Source: an uncultured Acetatifactor sp. (GTDB lineage Bacteria > Bacillota > Clostridia > Lachnospirales > Lachnospiraceae). From it: a stretch of DNA of 64,000 nucleotides. Positions 17,550 to 26,297 of this stretch are shown here, piece by piece (positions within the stretch are counted from its first letter, which is position 1; every line of letters starts with the position of its first letter). The stretch lies in the NCBI GenBank assembly GCA_910589035.1, contig CAJUSI010000066.1, forward strand, positions 4,988 to 68,987, given 5' to 3'. A program made the translations under genes and the position numbers. A model generated the notes under the pieces. That model had not been told where the DNA came from and made no database searches. It saw only the letters and a list, made by a program, of their open reading frames with translations.

Positions 17550-17695
17550 CATCGTATGCTCCGCCATGGGCGGCTTTTCTTCTGTATTTTTAAGGGACTG
17601 TCAGGAAATGGCTCAAATTCCGCCTGCGGGGTTGCAGCCTGTTTTCAGTCCGCTGCCTCAACCGCACAGGCAGAAAAAAATCCGGAAGCTGTGCC

Positions 17696-19318
17696 TTAGT
17701 AGGTATACACATTGTGGTACACCCTGTAATAACCTCCTCCCAGCGCCTGAATCTGAATCTGGATCGCAAGGTTCTCCACGCCCAGATCCTTCAGGGCCGC
17801 TTCCGCATACCCCTTCCAGTAATCTCCGGTACTGTACGCGCGCTCCACCGTATTCCAGAGCGACTCGGGCACCACATTGTAAAACTGCTTATCTCCCACC
17901 CCTGCTTCCTTCAGCAGCTTCCTGCAGTCATCATAATATTCCTTCATGGTATCCCGCACCTGCTCCTCCGTAATACCCGCCTTTGCCAGATTCTCCTGCT
18001 TTATCCTCTCGGCCTCAGCCTGACCGTTATCAGACGGAGAAGAAGGCGTCTTGCTCTGCCAGCTCATGGGCTTCGTGGGATTCGGATTGATTAGCTCTGA
18101 AAGGGAATAACTGGAGGGATCCCTCTTTCCTCCCTCTTCCTGTTCCTCCGAAGGAGGATTCTCCCCGGAATTTCCCGTATCCTGCACGGAATTATCGCCT
18201 TCGCTGCCGTCAAGACATGCCGGCAGATAGACGGAAAGCCCCGTCCGCACATGAGTCTGGTTAAGCTCCCTGTCAGTCTTATTGAAATAATCGTATGTGG
18301 GGGTGTCGGTGTCATCCCAGGTCACATCCACATTGCGGTAGCCGCCGTCCAGACTGACAATATTCCAGGCATGATCCTCCCCCGCATATCCTGTACAGTA
18401 ATAACAGGGAATCCGGAGCTGCTGCATCAGATACTGAAAGGCCCGTGCATAGCCTGCGCAGACGCTCTGCCCATCCACCAATGCGCTGTAGGCACTCTGA
18501 TTCATGGGCGCTCCCACGGAGTATTCCACCGCTTCCATCAGTTTGTCATGAATGAATTTCTCCTTTTCGGCATCGCTGCCGAAGTTCCGTGCCTCCGATA
18601 ATATGGCTCCCGCACGGCTTTCAAAATCCTGCCTTGCCTCTTCCAGCTGGCCGGCCGTCCCGTTATATTTCAGAGTAATCTCCACACAGCTTCCGTCTGT
18701 CAGATATTTACAGGAATACCCTGTCTCCAGCCAGAACAGTTCCGGATGGTCGTTGTAAACGGCCTCAAACACATTTTTCAGCGGTGCAACGGTAACCGGT
18801 ATCACCGGTGCAAAGGAGGTCTTCAGTTCCGTCGCATTGGCATATATCTGCCTGTAAAGCTGCTGCAGATCGGTCTCCAGCATGGCATAGTAGGGATAAT
18901 ACTCTCCGTCAAAGTTAAGGCCGTCCCCTGTATTGCCCAGGACACCGCCCCCGGCCAGATTATCCGCCTCATCCCCGTCAACCTGCTGCGCATCCTCTTT
19001 CACGGGCTCGTATCCGGTTCTCCCGCTTACGGAAGAAGGCACCTCCACAGACTGACTGCCCGGAGGCTCATAGATAACCCCGTTTCTGCCGTCCATCCAG
19101 TCTGCATTGACGCCGGGCTGAACCTGCGGACGGCCGCTTCCGTCCCCCGTTCCGCCTGTTCCCCCGGACTGTGCCGGTGTCATATTCTCTACTTTTTCCG
19201 CAAGCATTGCCGTCAGCGAAGGATTCAGAGCGCATATCATAACCCCCAGGCACCCCGCCATCAGCAATCCTGCAATCCCAAAAAATATACCCTTTACTAT
19301 TTTCATGCCCACACGCAT
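17696..19318 (-). CDS. Membrane-anchored transglutaminase-like protein
   Basis: Exported protein with an N-terminal hydrophobic segment (residues 10-30), a disordered Gly/Pro/Gln linker, and a transglutaminase-like core: SVCAGYARAFQYLMQQL (Cys), EDHAWNIVSLDGG (His), RNVDVTWDD (Asp). A Ser/Pro/Asn-rich stretch and a C-terminal ~100-residue domain follow. The substrate is unknown; related proteins act at the cell surface. A promoter is possible at 19361-19390 (TTGCGG, 18 bp, TAAAAT). An alternative start is 19306. Confidence 0.82.
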   Translation of the reverse strand: MRVGMKIVKGIFFGIAGLLMAGCLGVMICALNPSLTAMLAEKVENMTPAQSGGTGGTGDGSGRPQVQPGVNADWMDGRNGVIYEPPGSQSVEVPSSVSGRTGYEPVKEDAQQVDGDEADNLAGGGVLGNTGDGLNFDGEYYPYYAMLETDLQQLYRQIYANATELKTSFAPVIPVTVAPLKNVFEAVYNDHPELFWLETGYSCKYLTDGSCVEITLKYNGTAGQLEEARQDFESRAGAILSEARNFGSDAEKEKFIHDKLMEAVEYSVGAPMNQSAYSALVDGQSVCAGYARAFQYLMQQLRIPCYYCTGYAGEDHAWNIVSLDGGYRNVDVTWDDTDTPTYDYFNKTDRELNQTHVRTGLSVYLPACLDGSEGDNSVQDTGNSGENPPSEEQEEGGKRDPSSYSLSELINPNPTKPMSWQSKTPSSPSDNGQAEAERIKQENLAKAGITEEQVRDTMKEYYDDCRKLLKEAGVGDKQFYNVVPESLWNTVERAYSTGDYWKGYAEAALKDLGVENLAIQIQIQALGGGYYRVYHNVYTY

Positions 19319-19519
19319 TCCGCCGTCTTACACGGCTATAATCATAATCGCCTCCCCTGTATTTTAACACAGAACAGGAGCTTCCCGCAACCTGATAATC
19401 CTATTTCGGCATGATTTTATCCGTCGCGAATTTATCCGTATGCTTCTCTCATGATGATTATCTCATGATACTTTTCCCTGCTGTCTCTTCCCGATTGCCA
19501 TTATGCATGATGTATCAGG

Positions 19520-20869
19520 TCAATTTCTGTCCCCGATCTCCACATATTCTCTCCTCTGCATGACGCTCTTATAAGCGGGACGGATAATCTTGTCCATATT
19601 GATCAGCTCCTCGATTCTGTGAGCGCTCCAGCCAACGATTCTGGCGATGGCAAATATGGGGGTGAACATCTCCAGCGGAATCTCCAGCATACTGTACACA
19701 AAGCCGCTGTAGAAGTCGACATTGGCACTTACACCCTTATATATCCGCGCCTTTTCCGCAATCACCTGAGGGGCAATCCGCTCTATCATGGAATAGAGCG
19801 CAAAATCCTTCTCCCTGCCCTTGGCTGTGGCGAGGCTGTGTACAAAGCCCTTGAACACCTGCGCCCTGGGGTCGGAAAGGGAATATACCGCATGCCCCAT
19901 ACCGTAGATCAGACCCTTGCGGTCAAAGGCCTCTTTATTCAGAATTTTCTTCAGATATGCCCTGACTGCCTCTTCATCCTCCCAGTCGCTCACATGCTTC
20001 TCAAGATCATACATCATCTCCACGACCTTAATATTGGCCCCGCCGTGCTTCGGCCCCTTAAGAGAGGACAGCGCCGCCGCAATTACGGAATAGGTATCAG
20101 AGCCGGAGGAAGTCACCACGCGGGTAGTGAAGGTGGAATTGTTGCCGCCTCCATGCTCCATGTGCAGGACCAGAGCGATATCCAGCACTCTCGCCTCCAG
20201 TTCCGTATATTTTTTATCGGGACGCAGCATCATCAGAAGATTTTCCGCAGTGGAAAGCTTCCTGGAAGGACGATGTATGTACATGCTTTCGTCATTCTGG
20301 TAATGATTGTAGGCATGATAGCCGTACACAGCCAGCATGGGAAATACACTGATCAGGTTCAGGCTCTGGCGAAGCACATTCTCAACGCCGGTATCACTGC
20401 AGTTCTTGTCATAGGATGCCAGCGTCAGCACACTCCTTGTGAGGGAATTCATAATGTCGCTGCTGGGCGCCTTCATGATCACATCCCTTGTGAAATTCGT
20501 GGGGAGGGTTCTGTTGGAATTTAAGATATCACGGAATTGCTTCATCTGGCTTTCATTTGGCAATGTACCGAAGAGCAGGAGATATGCCACCTCCTCGAAG
20601 CCAAAATTTTTACCCCGGAAGCCCTTCACCAGCTCAATACAATCATAGCCCCGGTACCATAGCTTTCCTTCACAGGGGGTCTTCACTCCGTCCACCATTT
20701 TAAAGGATTCGATATGGGATATATTGGTAAGGCCGGTCACCACGCCGTTGCCGTTCTTGTCGCGCAGCCCCCGCTGGACTTCGTATTTATCGAACATCTC
20801 CGGCTCCAGATGGTCAGCCTCTCTGCATAACTGTGCATATTCGTTTAAAAGCAATTCGTTCTTCTTCAA
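19520..20869 (-). CDS. Citrate synthase
   Basis: Citrate/2-methylcitrate synthase family enzyme, condensing oxaloacetate and acetyl-CoA. Catalytic regions are visible: LHMEHGGGNNSTF (His), GMGHAVYSLSDPRA (His) and VDFYSGFVYSML (Asp). At 449 aa it belongs to the long Clostridia form with an N-terminal extension. The start codon is TTG at 20869, supported by GAGGAGG 8 bases upstream. It stands alone with its own promoter. Confidence 0.93.
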   Translation of the reverse strand: MKKNELLLNEYAQLCREADHLEPEMFDKYEVQRGLRDKNGNGVVTGLTNISHIESFKMVDGVKTPCEGKLWYRGYDCIELVKGFRGKNFGFEEVAYLLLFGTLPNESQMKQFRDILNSNRTLPTNFTRDVIMKAPSSDIMNSLTRSVLTLASYDKNCSDTGVENVLRQSLNLISVFPMLAVYGYHAYNHYQNDESMYIHRPSRKLSTAENLLMMLRPDKKYTELEARVLDIALVLHMEHGGGNNSTFTTRVVTSSGSDTYSVIAAALSSLKGPKHGGANIKVVEMMYDLEKHVSDWEDEEAVRAYLKKILNKEAFDRKGLIYGMGHAVYSLSDPRAQVFKGFVHSLATAKGREKDFALYSMIERIAPQVIAEKARIYKGVSANVDFYSGFVYSMLEIPLEMFTPIFAIARIVGWSAHRIEELINMDKIIRPAYKSVMQRREYVEIGDRN

Positions 20870-20922
20870 TAAAAGTTCCTCCTCTTCTTTTCAAATCTTA
20901 CGGTAATTATATGTCCCCTTTT

Positions 20923-20952
20923 ATCTTATCGTTTCAGGAAGCCCTATGTCAA
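20923..20952 (-). promoter_or_regulatory. Candidate citrate synthase promoter
   Basis: On the minus strand a perfect TTGACA (20947-20952) and TAAGAT (20923-20928) are separated by 18 bp, 54 bp upstream of the TTG start. Confidence 0.65.
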
Positions 20953-21440
20953 GAAAAAATATATTAAAAAAATTCTGGCTGAATAATCCGCTGAAATAAT
21001 CCTGCGCTTTAAGGAAAATCAGGATTCCGGTTCGTTCTGGCCGGGAACTATTTATGAATATATCATTCGGAATATCGTAATGAAAAAATCGTCATAGTGG
21101 TTATCTTCCGGTTTTTTCAAAAATGTCCGGATCTTTCAGATTTACCGCAGATTAAAATTAAGCTGTAACGGCTTCCGGCCAGGTATGCCGCAAGACGCAG
21201 AGTGTCGTATTACCAAGGATTCCGGGAAATTACATTTTCAAATGACATACCTGATCAGGTATGCTGTGTTTTCCAAGCCCCCCGATGAACACCAGGCTTT
21301 TCACACATGGGCATACCTGAAAGACGTTGGGAATTGACTGATTTTCATAAGAAAAAACACCTCAAAAATTTGCCCTGCGAAGCACCTTGCCGCTTCCTGC
21401 AAGGATGGAGCCTGAGGACAATCTCTCCCTGCAGGAACGG
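20953..21440. other. Intergenic stretch with a palindrome cluster
   Basis: No gene seen. A perfect 18-bp palindrome CATACCTGATCAGGTATG lies at 21246-21263, flanked by two more copies of its half-site in inverted orientation (AGGTATGCC at 21181-21189 and GGGCATACCT at 21309-21318). The whole 21179-21320 could fold as a cruciform or hold three operator half-sites. Confidence 0.6.
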
Positions 21441-21600
21441 GCCATGCGGGGACTGCCTCCTCACTGCAGGAACGGGCGCCATGCGGACTGCCTCCTCACT
21501 GTAAAAACAGGCGCCATATGGGGACTGCCTCCTCACTGTAAAAGCAGGCGCCATGCGGGGACTGCCTCCTCACTGTAAAAGCAGGCGCACAGACCCGGCT
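21441..21600. repeat. Four tandem ~37-bp repeats
   Basis: The core ACTGCCTCCTCACTG recurs at 21452, 21487, 21524 and 21561 (spacing 35, 37, 37). The remainder of each unit is a GCAGGCGCCATGCGGGG-type sequence. The block ends next to the stop of the Lys/Glu-rich gene. There are no distinct spacers, so it is a tandem repeat and not CRISPR. Confidence 0.8.
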
Positions 21601-21605
21601 GGCCC

Positions 21606-22097
21606 CTACAGAAGATGCACCGGCAGCTGCTGTCCTATTCCGCAGAACCCGCATCCTTCCCCGGGCCTTTCCGTCGCTTCTGGCTTTTCCTTCGCTTCTA
21701 ATTTTTCCGCTGCTTCTGCCTTTTGGGGTATGCTTTGATCCTTCTCTCCGGCCTTCTTTTTTCCTGTCTTTCCGGAGGCGGAGCCCTTCCCGGCCTTTTT
21801 TACAGACCCTCCGGCCGCGCCTTTCCCTGGGGTTCCAGTCTTTTTCCCGTTCCCGTCTGCCGCGTTTTTCTCCGGCATATTTCCCTTTTCCGTCTCGCTT
21901 TCGGCCTGCCCGGCGGCTGTGCTTTCAGCTTCCATTGCAGTACTTTTAAGCTTCTGCGCCGTCCCCTTGGTCTTCTGAGCCGGCTTCTCAATCTCCTGAA
22001 TCGGCTCTTCGGTCTCCTGAGTCGGTTTCTCTGCTTCTTTCTTCGATGCTACAGCTGTTTTGGCGGCTCTTTTGATGCTGCCTGCTCCTACTGACAT
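21606..22097 (-). CDS. Lys/Glu/Ala-rich protein following the ParA gene
   Basis: A 163-aa very charged, low-complexity protein with no recognised domain. Repeated EKPTQETEEPIQEIEKPAQ-like segments suggest an extended or helical tail. AAGGAGG lies 10 bases before its ATG and the start overlaps the ParA stop by 10 bases, so it is probably translated with ParA and may be its partner. The C-terminal Gly/Cys stretch CGFCGIGQ is odd. Function unknown. Confidence 0.6.
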   Translation of the reverse strand: MSVGAGSIKRAAKTAVASKKEAEKPTQETEEPIQEIEKPAQKTKGTAQKLKSTAMEAESTAAGQAESETEKGNMPEKNAADGNGKKTGTPGKGAAGGSVKKAGKGSASGKTGKKKAGEKDQSIPQKAEAAEKLEAKEKPEATERPGEGCGFCGIGQQLPVHLL

Positions 22098-22918
22098 ATT
22101 TTGTCTACCTCCTTTGCCAACTCCAGATACTCTCCCGCACTTCTGGCAGATTTTTTATGAACCATGACGGGCCTGGAATTGTCCTGAGCCCATTCTATCT
22201 CGCTGTCCACCCGGATGATGGTCCGGAACAGATTTACTTCCCGGAATTCCTGCAGTGCCTCCAGGGTCTGTCTGCCGTAGTTCTTCCTGGCGTCCATCTT
22301 GGTGATGACCACGCCCAGAAGGCTCAGCTCCGGCGCCAGCTTCTTCACGTTCTCCAGGAATTCAAACATATTGGCCACCCCGAACAGGCCCCAGGGGCTG
22401 GCCTCCACCGGCAGGATCACGCCGTCCGAGGCGCAGAGGATGTTCATGACCCAGCCGCCCAGGGTGGGCGGGGCGTCGATGAGAATATAGTCGTATCCGC
22501 CCTCCTCCTTCAGGCGCTTTAAGCTCCTGGAGAGGATGAGTTCCCTCTGCCATTTGGTAAAGAGTTCGTACTCGATACCGCTCATCAGGGTGGAGGAGGG
22601 AATCAGGTCCAGGTTATCGTAGGGCGTATGAATCACATAGTCCCAGAGGTCTTCTTCCTTTTTCATGGCCGTATAGAGGTTCTTTTCCCCGCAGGCATAC
22701 TCCAGGACCTTGTCCTCCGGAAAAAAAGAGAGGGACAGGTTCAGCTGCATGTCGCCGTCTACCAGCAGGACGCGCTTTCCCAGCAGGGACAGGGAGTAGC
22801 CCAGGTTGGCGCAGGTGGTGGTCTTGCCGCTTCCGCCTTTGTTGTTCGCAAATGCTATGGTCATGGTTCCGCTCCCGCCGCTGTCATCTCTGTGGAGCAT
22901 ATCATCTCCGTGGGCCAT
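22088..22918 (-). CDS. ParA family ATPase
   Basis: Walker-type partition ATPase with the deviant Walker A FANNKGGSGKTTTCANLGYS, Walker A' VDGDMQLNLSL and Walker B YDYILIDAPPTLGG. ParA proteins move DNA or other cargo; the CDS lacks an adjacent ParB, so the cargo is unknown. The start is uncertain: ATG 22918 (given), ATG 22900 after GGAG, or ATG 22864 directly before the ATPase fold. The longer open frame to 23062 runs through a DeoR gene remnant and a small inverted-repeat element and is unlikely to be coding. Confidence 0.85.
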   Translation of the reverse strand: MAHGDDMLHRDDSGGSGTMTIAFANNKGGSGKTTTCANLGYSLSLLGKRVLLVDGDMQLNLSLSFFPEDKVLEYACGEKNLYTAMKKEEDLWDYVIHTPYDNLDLIPSSTLMSGIEYELFTKWQRELILSRSLKRLKEEGGYDYILIDAPPTLGGWVMNILCASDGVILPVEASPWGLFGVANMFEFLENVKKLAPELSLLGVVITKMDARKNYGRQTLEALQEFREVNLFRTIIRVDSEIEWAQDNSRPVMVHKKSARSAGEYLELAKEVDKICQ

Positions 22919-22924
22919 ATTCTC

Positions 22925-22990
22925 AGTCTTCCTCTTTTTCTTCTCTGTCATACAGGCACTCGATTCCTTTCTCCGTAAAATGCGCCATGT
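22925..22990 (-). pseudogene. C-terminal remnant of a DeoR-family regulator
   Basis: In a frame different from ParA, 22 codons ending in TGA read MAHFTEKGIECLYDREEKEE and so on. This closely matches the C-terminus of the DeoR protein at 25107 (YFAEKGIECLYDREESEN). About 36 bp are nearly identical at the DNA level. It looks like the stump of a second DeoR gene abutting parA. Confidence 0.7.
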
Positions 22991-23013
22991 TATCACAGGC
23001 TGTGGGATATCGC

Positions 23014-23121
23014 TTTTATAGTAAACGTCATAACCATTTTTACTTTGCCCGAAAGCCATCACAGCAACGACAATCGGCTTAGCATGTCAAAGTAACGATT
23101 TTAAAGTCGTTTACTATAAAA
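23014..23121. mobile_element. 108-bp MITE-like inverted-repeat element
   Basis: Perfect 14-bp terminal inverted repeats TTTTATAGTAAACG (23014-23027) and CGTTTACTATAAAA (23108-23121), with further imperfect pairing inward (the motif TTACTTTG on both sides). Its right end supplies the last codons of the gene at 23101. No coding capacity. Confidence 0.6.
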
Positions 23122-23364
23122 AACTCTGGCTTCTTCCAACTTTTTTTCAGTGTCGAAATTTTTTGGCAGATATTGTCTTATTTCCGTCCTGGCCGCGTCA
23201 AGCCTTCGGAAAGCGTTTATGCCTGCTTCTTCTTTCTCCTCTGCCGAAATCGCTGTGCATGGCTCCTGGGGCATGATTCTCCTGATGATTTCCAGCAGAA
23301 AACTTACGTTGTCATCCGATAATGTGCTGATCATCCGAACTGCCTGTTGCTGTAATTCTGACAT
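23101..23364 (-). CDS. Small protein of unknown function (antitoxin-like)
   Basis: An 87-aa helical protein beginning MSELQQQAVRMISTLSDDN, resembling small Lachnospiraceae proteins that often accompany toxin genes, but no toxin partner lies beside it. AGAGCGAGGTGGATGGCCT precedes the ATG. Its last residues are encoded by an inverted-repeat element, which may have altered the C-terminus. Function is not established. Confidence 0.55.
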   Translation of the reverse strand: MSELQQQAVRMISTLSDDNVSFLLEIIRRIMPQEPCTAISAEEKEEAGINAFRRLDAARTEIRQYLPKNFDTEKKLEEARVFYSKRL

Positions 23365-23453
23365 AGGCCATCCACCTCGCTCTTTTATTTTCCATTATAG
23401 CTGATTTGTAGGGAATTGCAAATACAATTTCATTCCGCTGGGCATTCTCCGAT

Positions 23454-23528
23454 GGGCATTCTTCCGGTACACATCGGTGGGCATTTTTCCGGTGCACATC
23501 GGTGGGCATTTTTCCGGTGCACATCGGT
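23454..23528. repeat. Three tandem 25-bp repeats
   Basis: Units beginning GGGCATTTTTCCGGTGCACA recur at 23454, 23479 and 23504, with small changes in the first, just after the amidase stop. An additional partial copy (GGGCATTCTCC) lies at 23440. They fill the gap between the amidase and the 87-aa gene. Confidence 0.8.
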
Positions 23529-23536
23529 GCACATTA

Positions 23537-24865
23537 TCAGGCGCGCAGCTTTGGCGGAAGAACCGGGCCGCAATATGCTTCTATCGTGAGCGCCGCTGCC
23601 AGAAGTCTGTCTTCATCCGCGCCGTAAAGGATGATTCCTCTCGGTATCCCGTCCTCACCCATGCACAGCCTCAGGGCCAGAGAGGGCAGTCCCACAAAAT
23701 GCATGATATTTGTGGGGCCTGTCATGATGCAGGCGTCAAAGTCTCTCAATTCATCGGTTATCTGGCGGCGCATTCCGGCGCGTTCCCGGATTGCCTCCTT
23801 ATAATCGGGGTCGTCCACGCTTTTCCGGCTGGCTTCCAACAAGGTGGTTATTCCGTATCGCATCATTTTTTCCGGGGAGCTCTGGTAGAAGGCTATGATT
23901 CTGTCCAGTGTTTTCCGTCCCGCTGAAGCGCAGGACAGATAATGCTCCAGATCCCGTTTGAATTCACAGGTCATAATGGTTCGCTGGTACGAAGAGTATG
24001 GCTGTGTGATTTCAGAAAAGCCTGCCCCGTTCCTGCGGAGTACATCAAAAAGCCGCTCATACCGCTCCATTTGCGCGTCCGACACCATTTCTCTGTTGTA
24101 CAGATTGACGGCTATTTTCAGGTCCTTCACGGGAATAGGCGAAATCGGCGAAAAGGGCTTGCCTGCCATTCCGCTGTACAGCAGTATGGCATCCGAGAGG
24201 TCATGACTCAATGGCCCCGCGCTGTCCAGGGTGCCTGCTATGGGCAGAATTCCGGCCTGGGACAGGGCGCCGTGTTTTGGTTTGAGGCCTGTTATTCCGT
24301 TTTCCGTGGCACAGGCCACCACGGAAAAGGAGGTATCGGTTCCGATTGCCATGGAGCAGAGTCCGGCTGATACGGCTACCGCCGAACCGGTGCTGGAGCC
24401 TCCCGGATCTTTTTTGTGGTCATAGGCGTTCCGGACATTGCCTGCCCTGGAGCTGTAGCCGTTGGGCATACCCTGTGTGGTGAAATTGGCGAATTCGGTC
24501 ATATTCGTCTTGCCGAGAATGACGGCGCCGCATTGTATGGCGTTCTCCACCACAGCCGCATTGGCGGTGGCTCTGTTGTCGGACAGGGCCAGGCTTCCCG
24601 CGGTGGTGTGAAGGCCTGCAACGTCTATATTGTCTTTTACTAAAATGGGTAACCCGAATAATGCGGAATCGCGGTTTGATTTTGCCGAATCCAGCCTTTG
24701 CGCCTGTTCCAGGGCAGACTCGTTTATTTCCGAAATTGTGTTCAGATTTCTGTCATATTTTTCAATGCGCTCAAGATAATAGCGGGTCAATTCCCTGACG
24801 CTGATATTTCTTTCCCGGATCCGGGTCTTCAGTTCCATGGCGGTCATCTTCCATAGTTCATCCAT
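23537..24865 (-). CDS. Amidase signature family protein
   Basis: Amidase-signature hydrolase with the Ser-cisSer-Lys triad: Lys77 in LVKDNIDVAG, cis-Ser in PGGSSTGSAVAVSAG (about 157-158) and likely nucleophile Ser181 in GTDTSFS. At 442 aa it is full length. It resembles stand-alone amidases and lacks the neighbours of GatA, so the physiological amide is unknown. GGGAGG lies 9 bases before the ATG. It is codirectional with, and downstream of, the DeoR gene. Confidence 0.88.
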   Translation of the reverse strand: MDELWKMTAMELKTRIRERNISVRELTRYYLERIEKYDRNLNTISEINESALEQAQRLDSAKSNRDSALFGLPILVKDNIDVAGLHTTAGSLALSDNRATANAAVVENAIQCGAVILGKTNMTEFANFTTQGMPNGYSSRAGNVRNAYDHKKDPGGSSTGSAVAVSAGLCSMAIGTDTSFSVVACATENGITGLKPKHGALSQAGILPIAGTLDSAGPLSHDLSDAILLYSGMAGKPFSPISPIPVKDLKIAVNLYNREMVSDAQMERYERLFDVLRRNGAGFSEITQPYSSYQRTIMTCEFKRDLEHYLSCASAGRKTLDRIIAFYQSSPEKMMRYGITTLLEASRKSVDDPDYKEAIRERAGMRRQITDELRDFDACIMTGPTNIMHFVGLPSLALRLCMGEDGIPRGIILYGADEDRLLAAALTIEAYCGPVLPPKLRA

Positions 24866-25106
24866 TGGTATCTGCCTCCCGTCATATCGATATACTCCCG
24901 GAATCTCTAAGTCGTCTCTTTCGGGCCTTTTTAGATTCTGCTTTTACGAATTCCCCGCCTTTTACCGAAACCCCAAATCAGGAACAGCCATTATCTGCCA
25001 AAAGATTCCGAGAGCCTATATAGTCATAGGAATGTCTGACCGCTTCTCTCCCAATCCTGCAAGACCAGGCTTCTGCAGGTCATCAAAAAGTCTGATGCAC
25101 ATTTTT

Positions 25107-25901
25107 TCATTCTCGAAAGCTGTCGTTTTCGCTCTCTTCTCTGTCATAGAGGCACTCGATTCCTTTCTCCGCGAAGTAGTCCAGCCATTTCTGTTCGGGC
25201 CGGATGTCCGTCACTATCATGTCGATGTCGGAGAGCTGGCAGATCCGGGAGAACGCAATGTTGCCAAATTTTGTATGGTCTACCGCCAGGATGCGCTGTC
25301 TGGCAGATTGGAGCATGGTGTGCTTGATCTGGGACAGGGCTTCGTGGGCGTCCGTCACTCCCCTTTCCAGGTCCAGGCCCTTGCAGGAGAGGATGACTTT
25401 GTCGGCCTGGAAGGAGCCGATCACATCGGCGGCTCTGGAGCCCACCAGGGTCAGGTAGTTTTCCCGGAGGGTTCCGCCGGTGCAGATGATTTCCCAGCCG
25501 GATACGTCCGACAGTTCTATCAACACTTCGATAGAGCTGGTGATCACGGTGAGTTTCCTGCGGTTTTTCAGGGCTTTCACCACGGCCACCGCGGTGGTAC
25601 TGGGGTCTACGATGATGTGTTCTCCATCCTGGACCAGGCCGGCCACCAGGGCCGCGATTTCCTGTTTGGCTTTCATGTTCCGTTTCTTGCGCACGTTGAA
25701 GGGCATCTCCATGCCGGAGTTCTCGTTCAGCACGGCGCCGCCGTAGCTCTTGATGGCAAGGCCCTCCCGGTCCAGCTTGTCCAGGTCGCGCCGGATGGTC
25801 TCCTCGGAGACGTCAAACAGGGCGCTCAGCTCGCTGACCACCACTTTTCGTTCTTTCTGCAGTTTTTCCAGAATCAGGTTTCTGCGCTCTACCGCCAACA
25901 T
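25107..25901 (-). CDS. DeoR family transcriptional regulator
   Basis: Repressor-type regulator: N-terminal winged helix (ERRNLILEKLQKERKVVVSE, then the recognition helix VSEETIRRDLDKLDREGLAIK, about residues 5-60) and a C-terminal sugar-phosphate-sensing domain (IIVDPSTTAVAVVKAL). DeoR proteins usually sense phosphorylated sugars. It lies beside the microcompartment cluster, so it is the best candidate to control it in response to a deoxysugar phosphate (inference). GGAGGG lies before the ATG. Confidence 0.9.
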   Translation of the reverse strand: MLAVERRNLILEKLQKERKVVVSELSALFDVSEETIRRDLDKLDREGLAIKSYGGAVLNENSGMEMPFNVRKKRNMKAKQEIAALVAGLVQDGEHIIVDPSTTAVAVVKALKNRRKLTVITSSIEVLIELSDVSGWEIICTGGTLRENYLTLVGSRAADVIGSFQADKVILSCKGLDLERGVTDAHEALSQIKHTMLQSARQRILAVDHTKFGNIAFSRICQLSDIDMIVTDIRPEQKWLDYFAEKGIECLYDREESENDSFRE

Positions 25902-26003
25902 ACACCCTCGCCCTCCGTAAACTTATTATCGTTTCTTGTCGTGCAAACTCTGGAAATATGATTTGAGAGTGCTGTTTCATCATCTTATTTCGGCAGTGAC
26001 TTT

Positions 26004-26032
26004 ATTTTACCATGTAATATTTCAGGTCACAA
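26004..26032 (-). promoter_or_regulatory. Candidate promoter of the DeoR gene
   Basis: On the minus strand TTGTGA (26027-26032) and TAAAAT (26004-26009) are 17 bp apart, about 100 bp upstream of the DeoR start. It is divergent from, and only 42 bp away from, the plus-strand promoter of the type III toxin-antitoxin locus. Confidence 0.6.
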
Positions 26033-26073
26033 TAGCTTGCAGTTTCTATATAGATAAAAATTGTATTTAAGTA

Positions 26074-26102
26074 TTGTATTTTTCTCCGCATTTGCATATA
26101 AT
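26074..26102 (+). promoter_or_regulatory. Promoter of the type III antitoxin RNA
   Basis: TTGTAT (26074-26079), a 17-bp spacer and a perfect TATAAT (26097-26102). Transcription would start near 26109, only a few bases before the first antitoxin repeat at 26114, the arrangement expected for a ToxI-type RNA. Confidence 0.8.
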
Positions 26103-26113
26103 ATAAATGTAAA

Positions 26114-26239
26114 ACGCTTTACAGTGTGCGGCATGGAAACACTGTTTATTCAAATACGTTTCACAATGTGCGGATATGAAACATTGTTTACGCAAATACG
26201 CTTCACAATGTGCGGCAGAGAAACATTGTTTACCAGCCT
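26114..26239 (+). ncRNA. Type III antitoxin RNA (ToxI-like), three 42-nt tandem repeats
   Basis: Three units of exactly 42 bp start at 26114, 26156 and 26198; the third is conserved for about 36 bp. Each unit has a 7-bp stem around a GCGG-containing loop. Unit 1 uses ACAGTGT/ACACTGT while units 2 and 3 use ACAATGT/ACATTGT, a compensatory G-C to A-T change that shows selection on RNA pairing. Type III antitoxins are processed from such repeats by the toxin endoribonuclease and bind it as RNA pseudoknots. Promoter, attenuator and a toxin-like gene follow in the family order. Confidence 0.85.
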
Positions 26240-26262
26240 CTGGTGTGAGCCGGGGGCTTTTT
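26235..26262 (+). terminator. Attenuator between antitoxin repeats and toxin gene
   Basis: AGCCTC (26235-26240) can pair with GGGGCT (26253-26258), followed by a run of T. Known type III loci have a leaky terminator at this point, keeping the antitoxin RNA in excess over the toxin message. Confidence 0.7.
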
Positions 26263-26297
26263 CACAACTCATCTATCAAGCATACGGAGAGATTACC

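Noticed and set aside
21441..21600. CRISPR-like array
   Set aside because: The repeats are directly adjacent (35-37 bp period) with no unique spacers and no cas genes; it is a simple tandem repeat.
22919..23062. Long N-terminus of ParA
   Set aside because: The region is better explained as a DeoR remnant in another frame plus an inverted-repeat element; ribosome sites support later starts.
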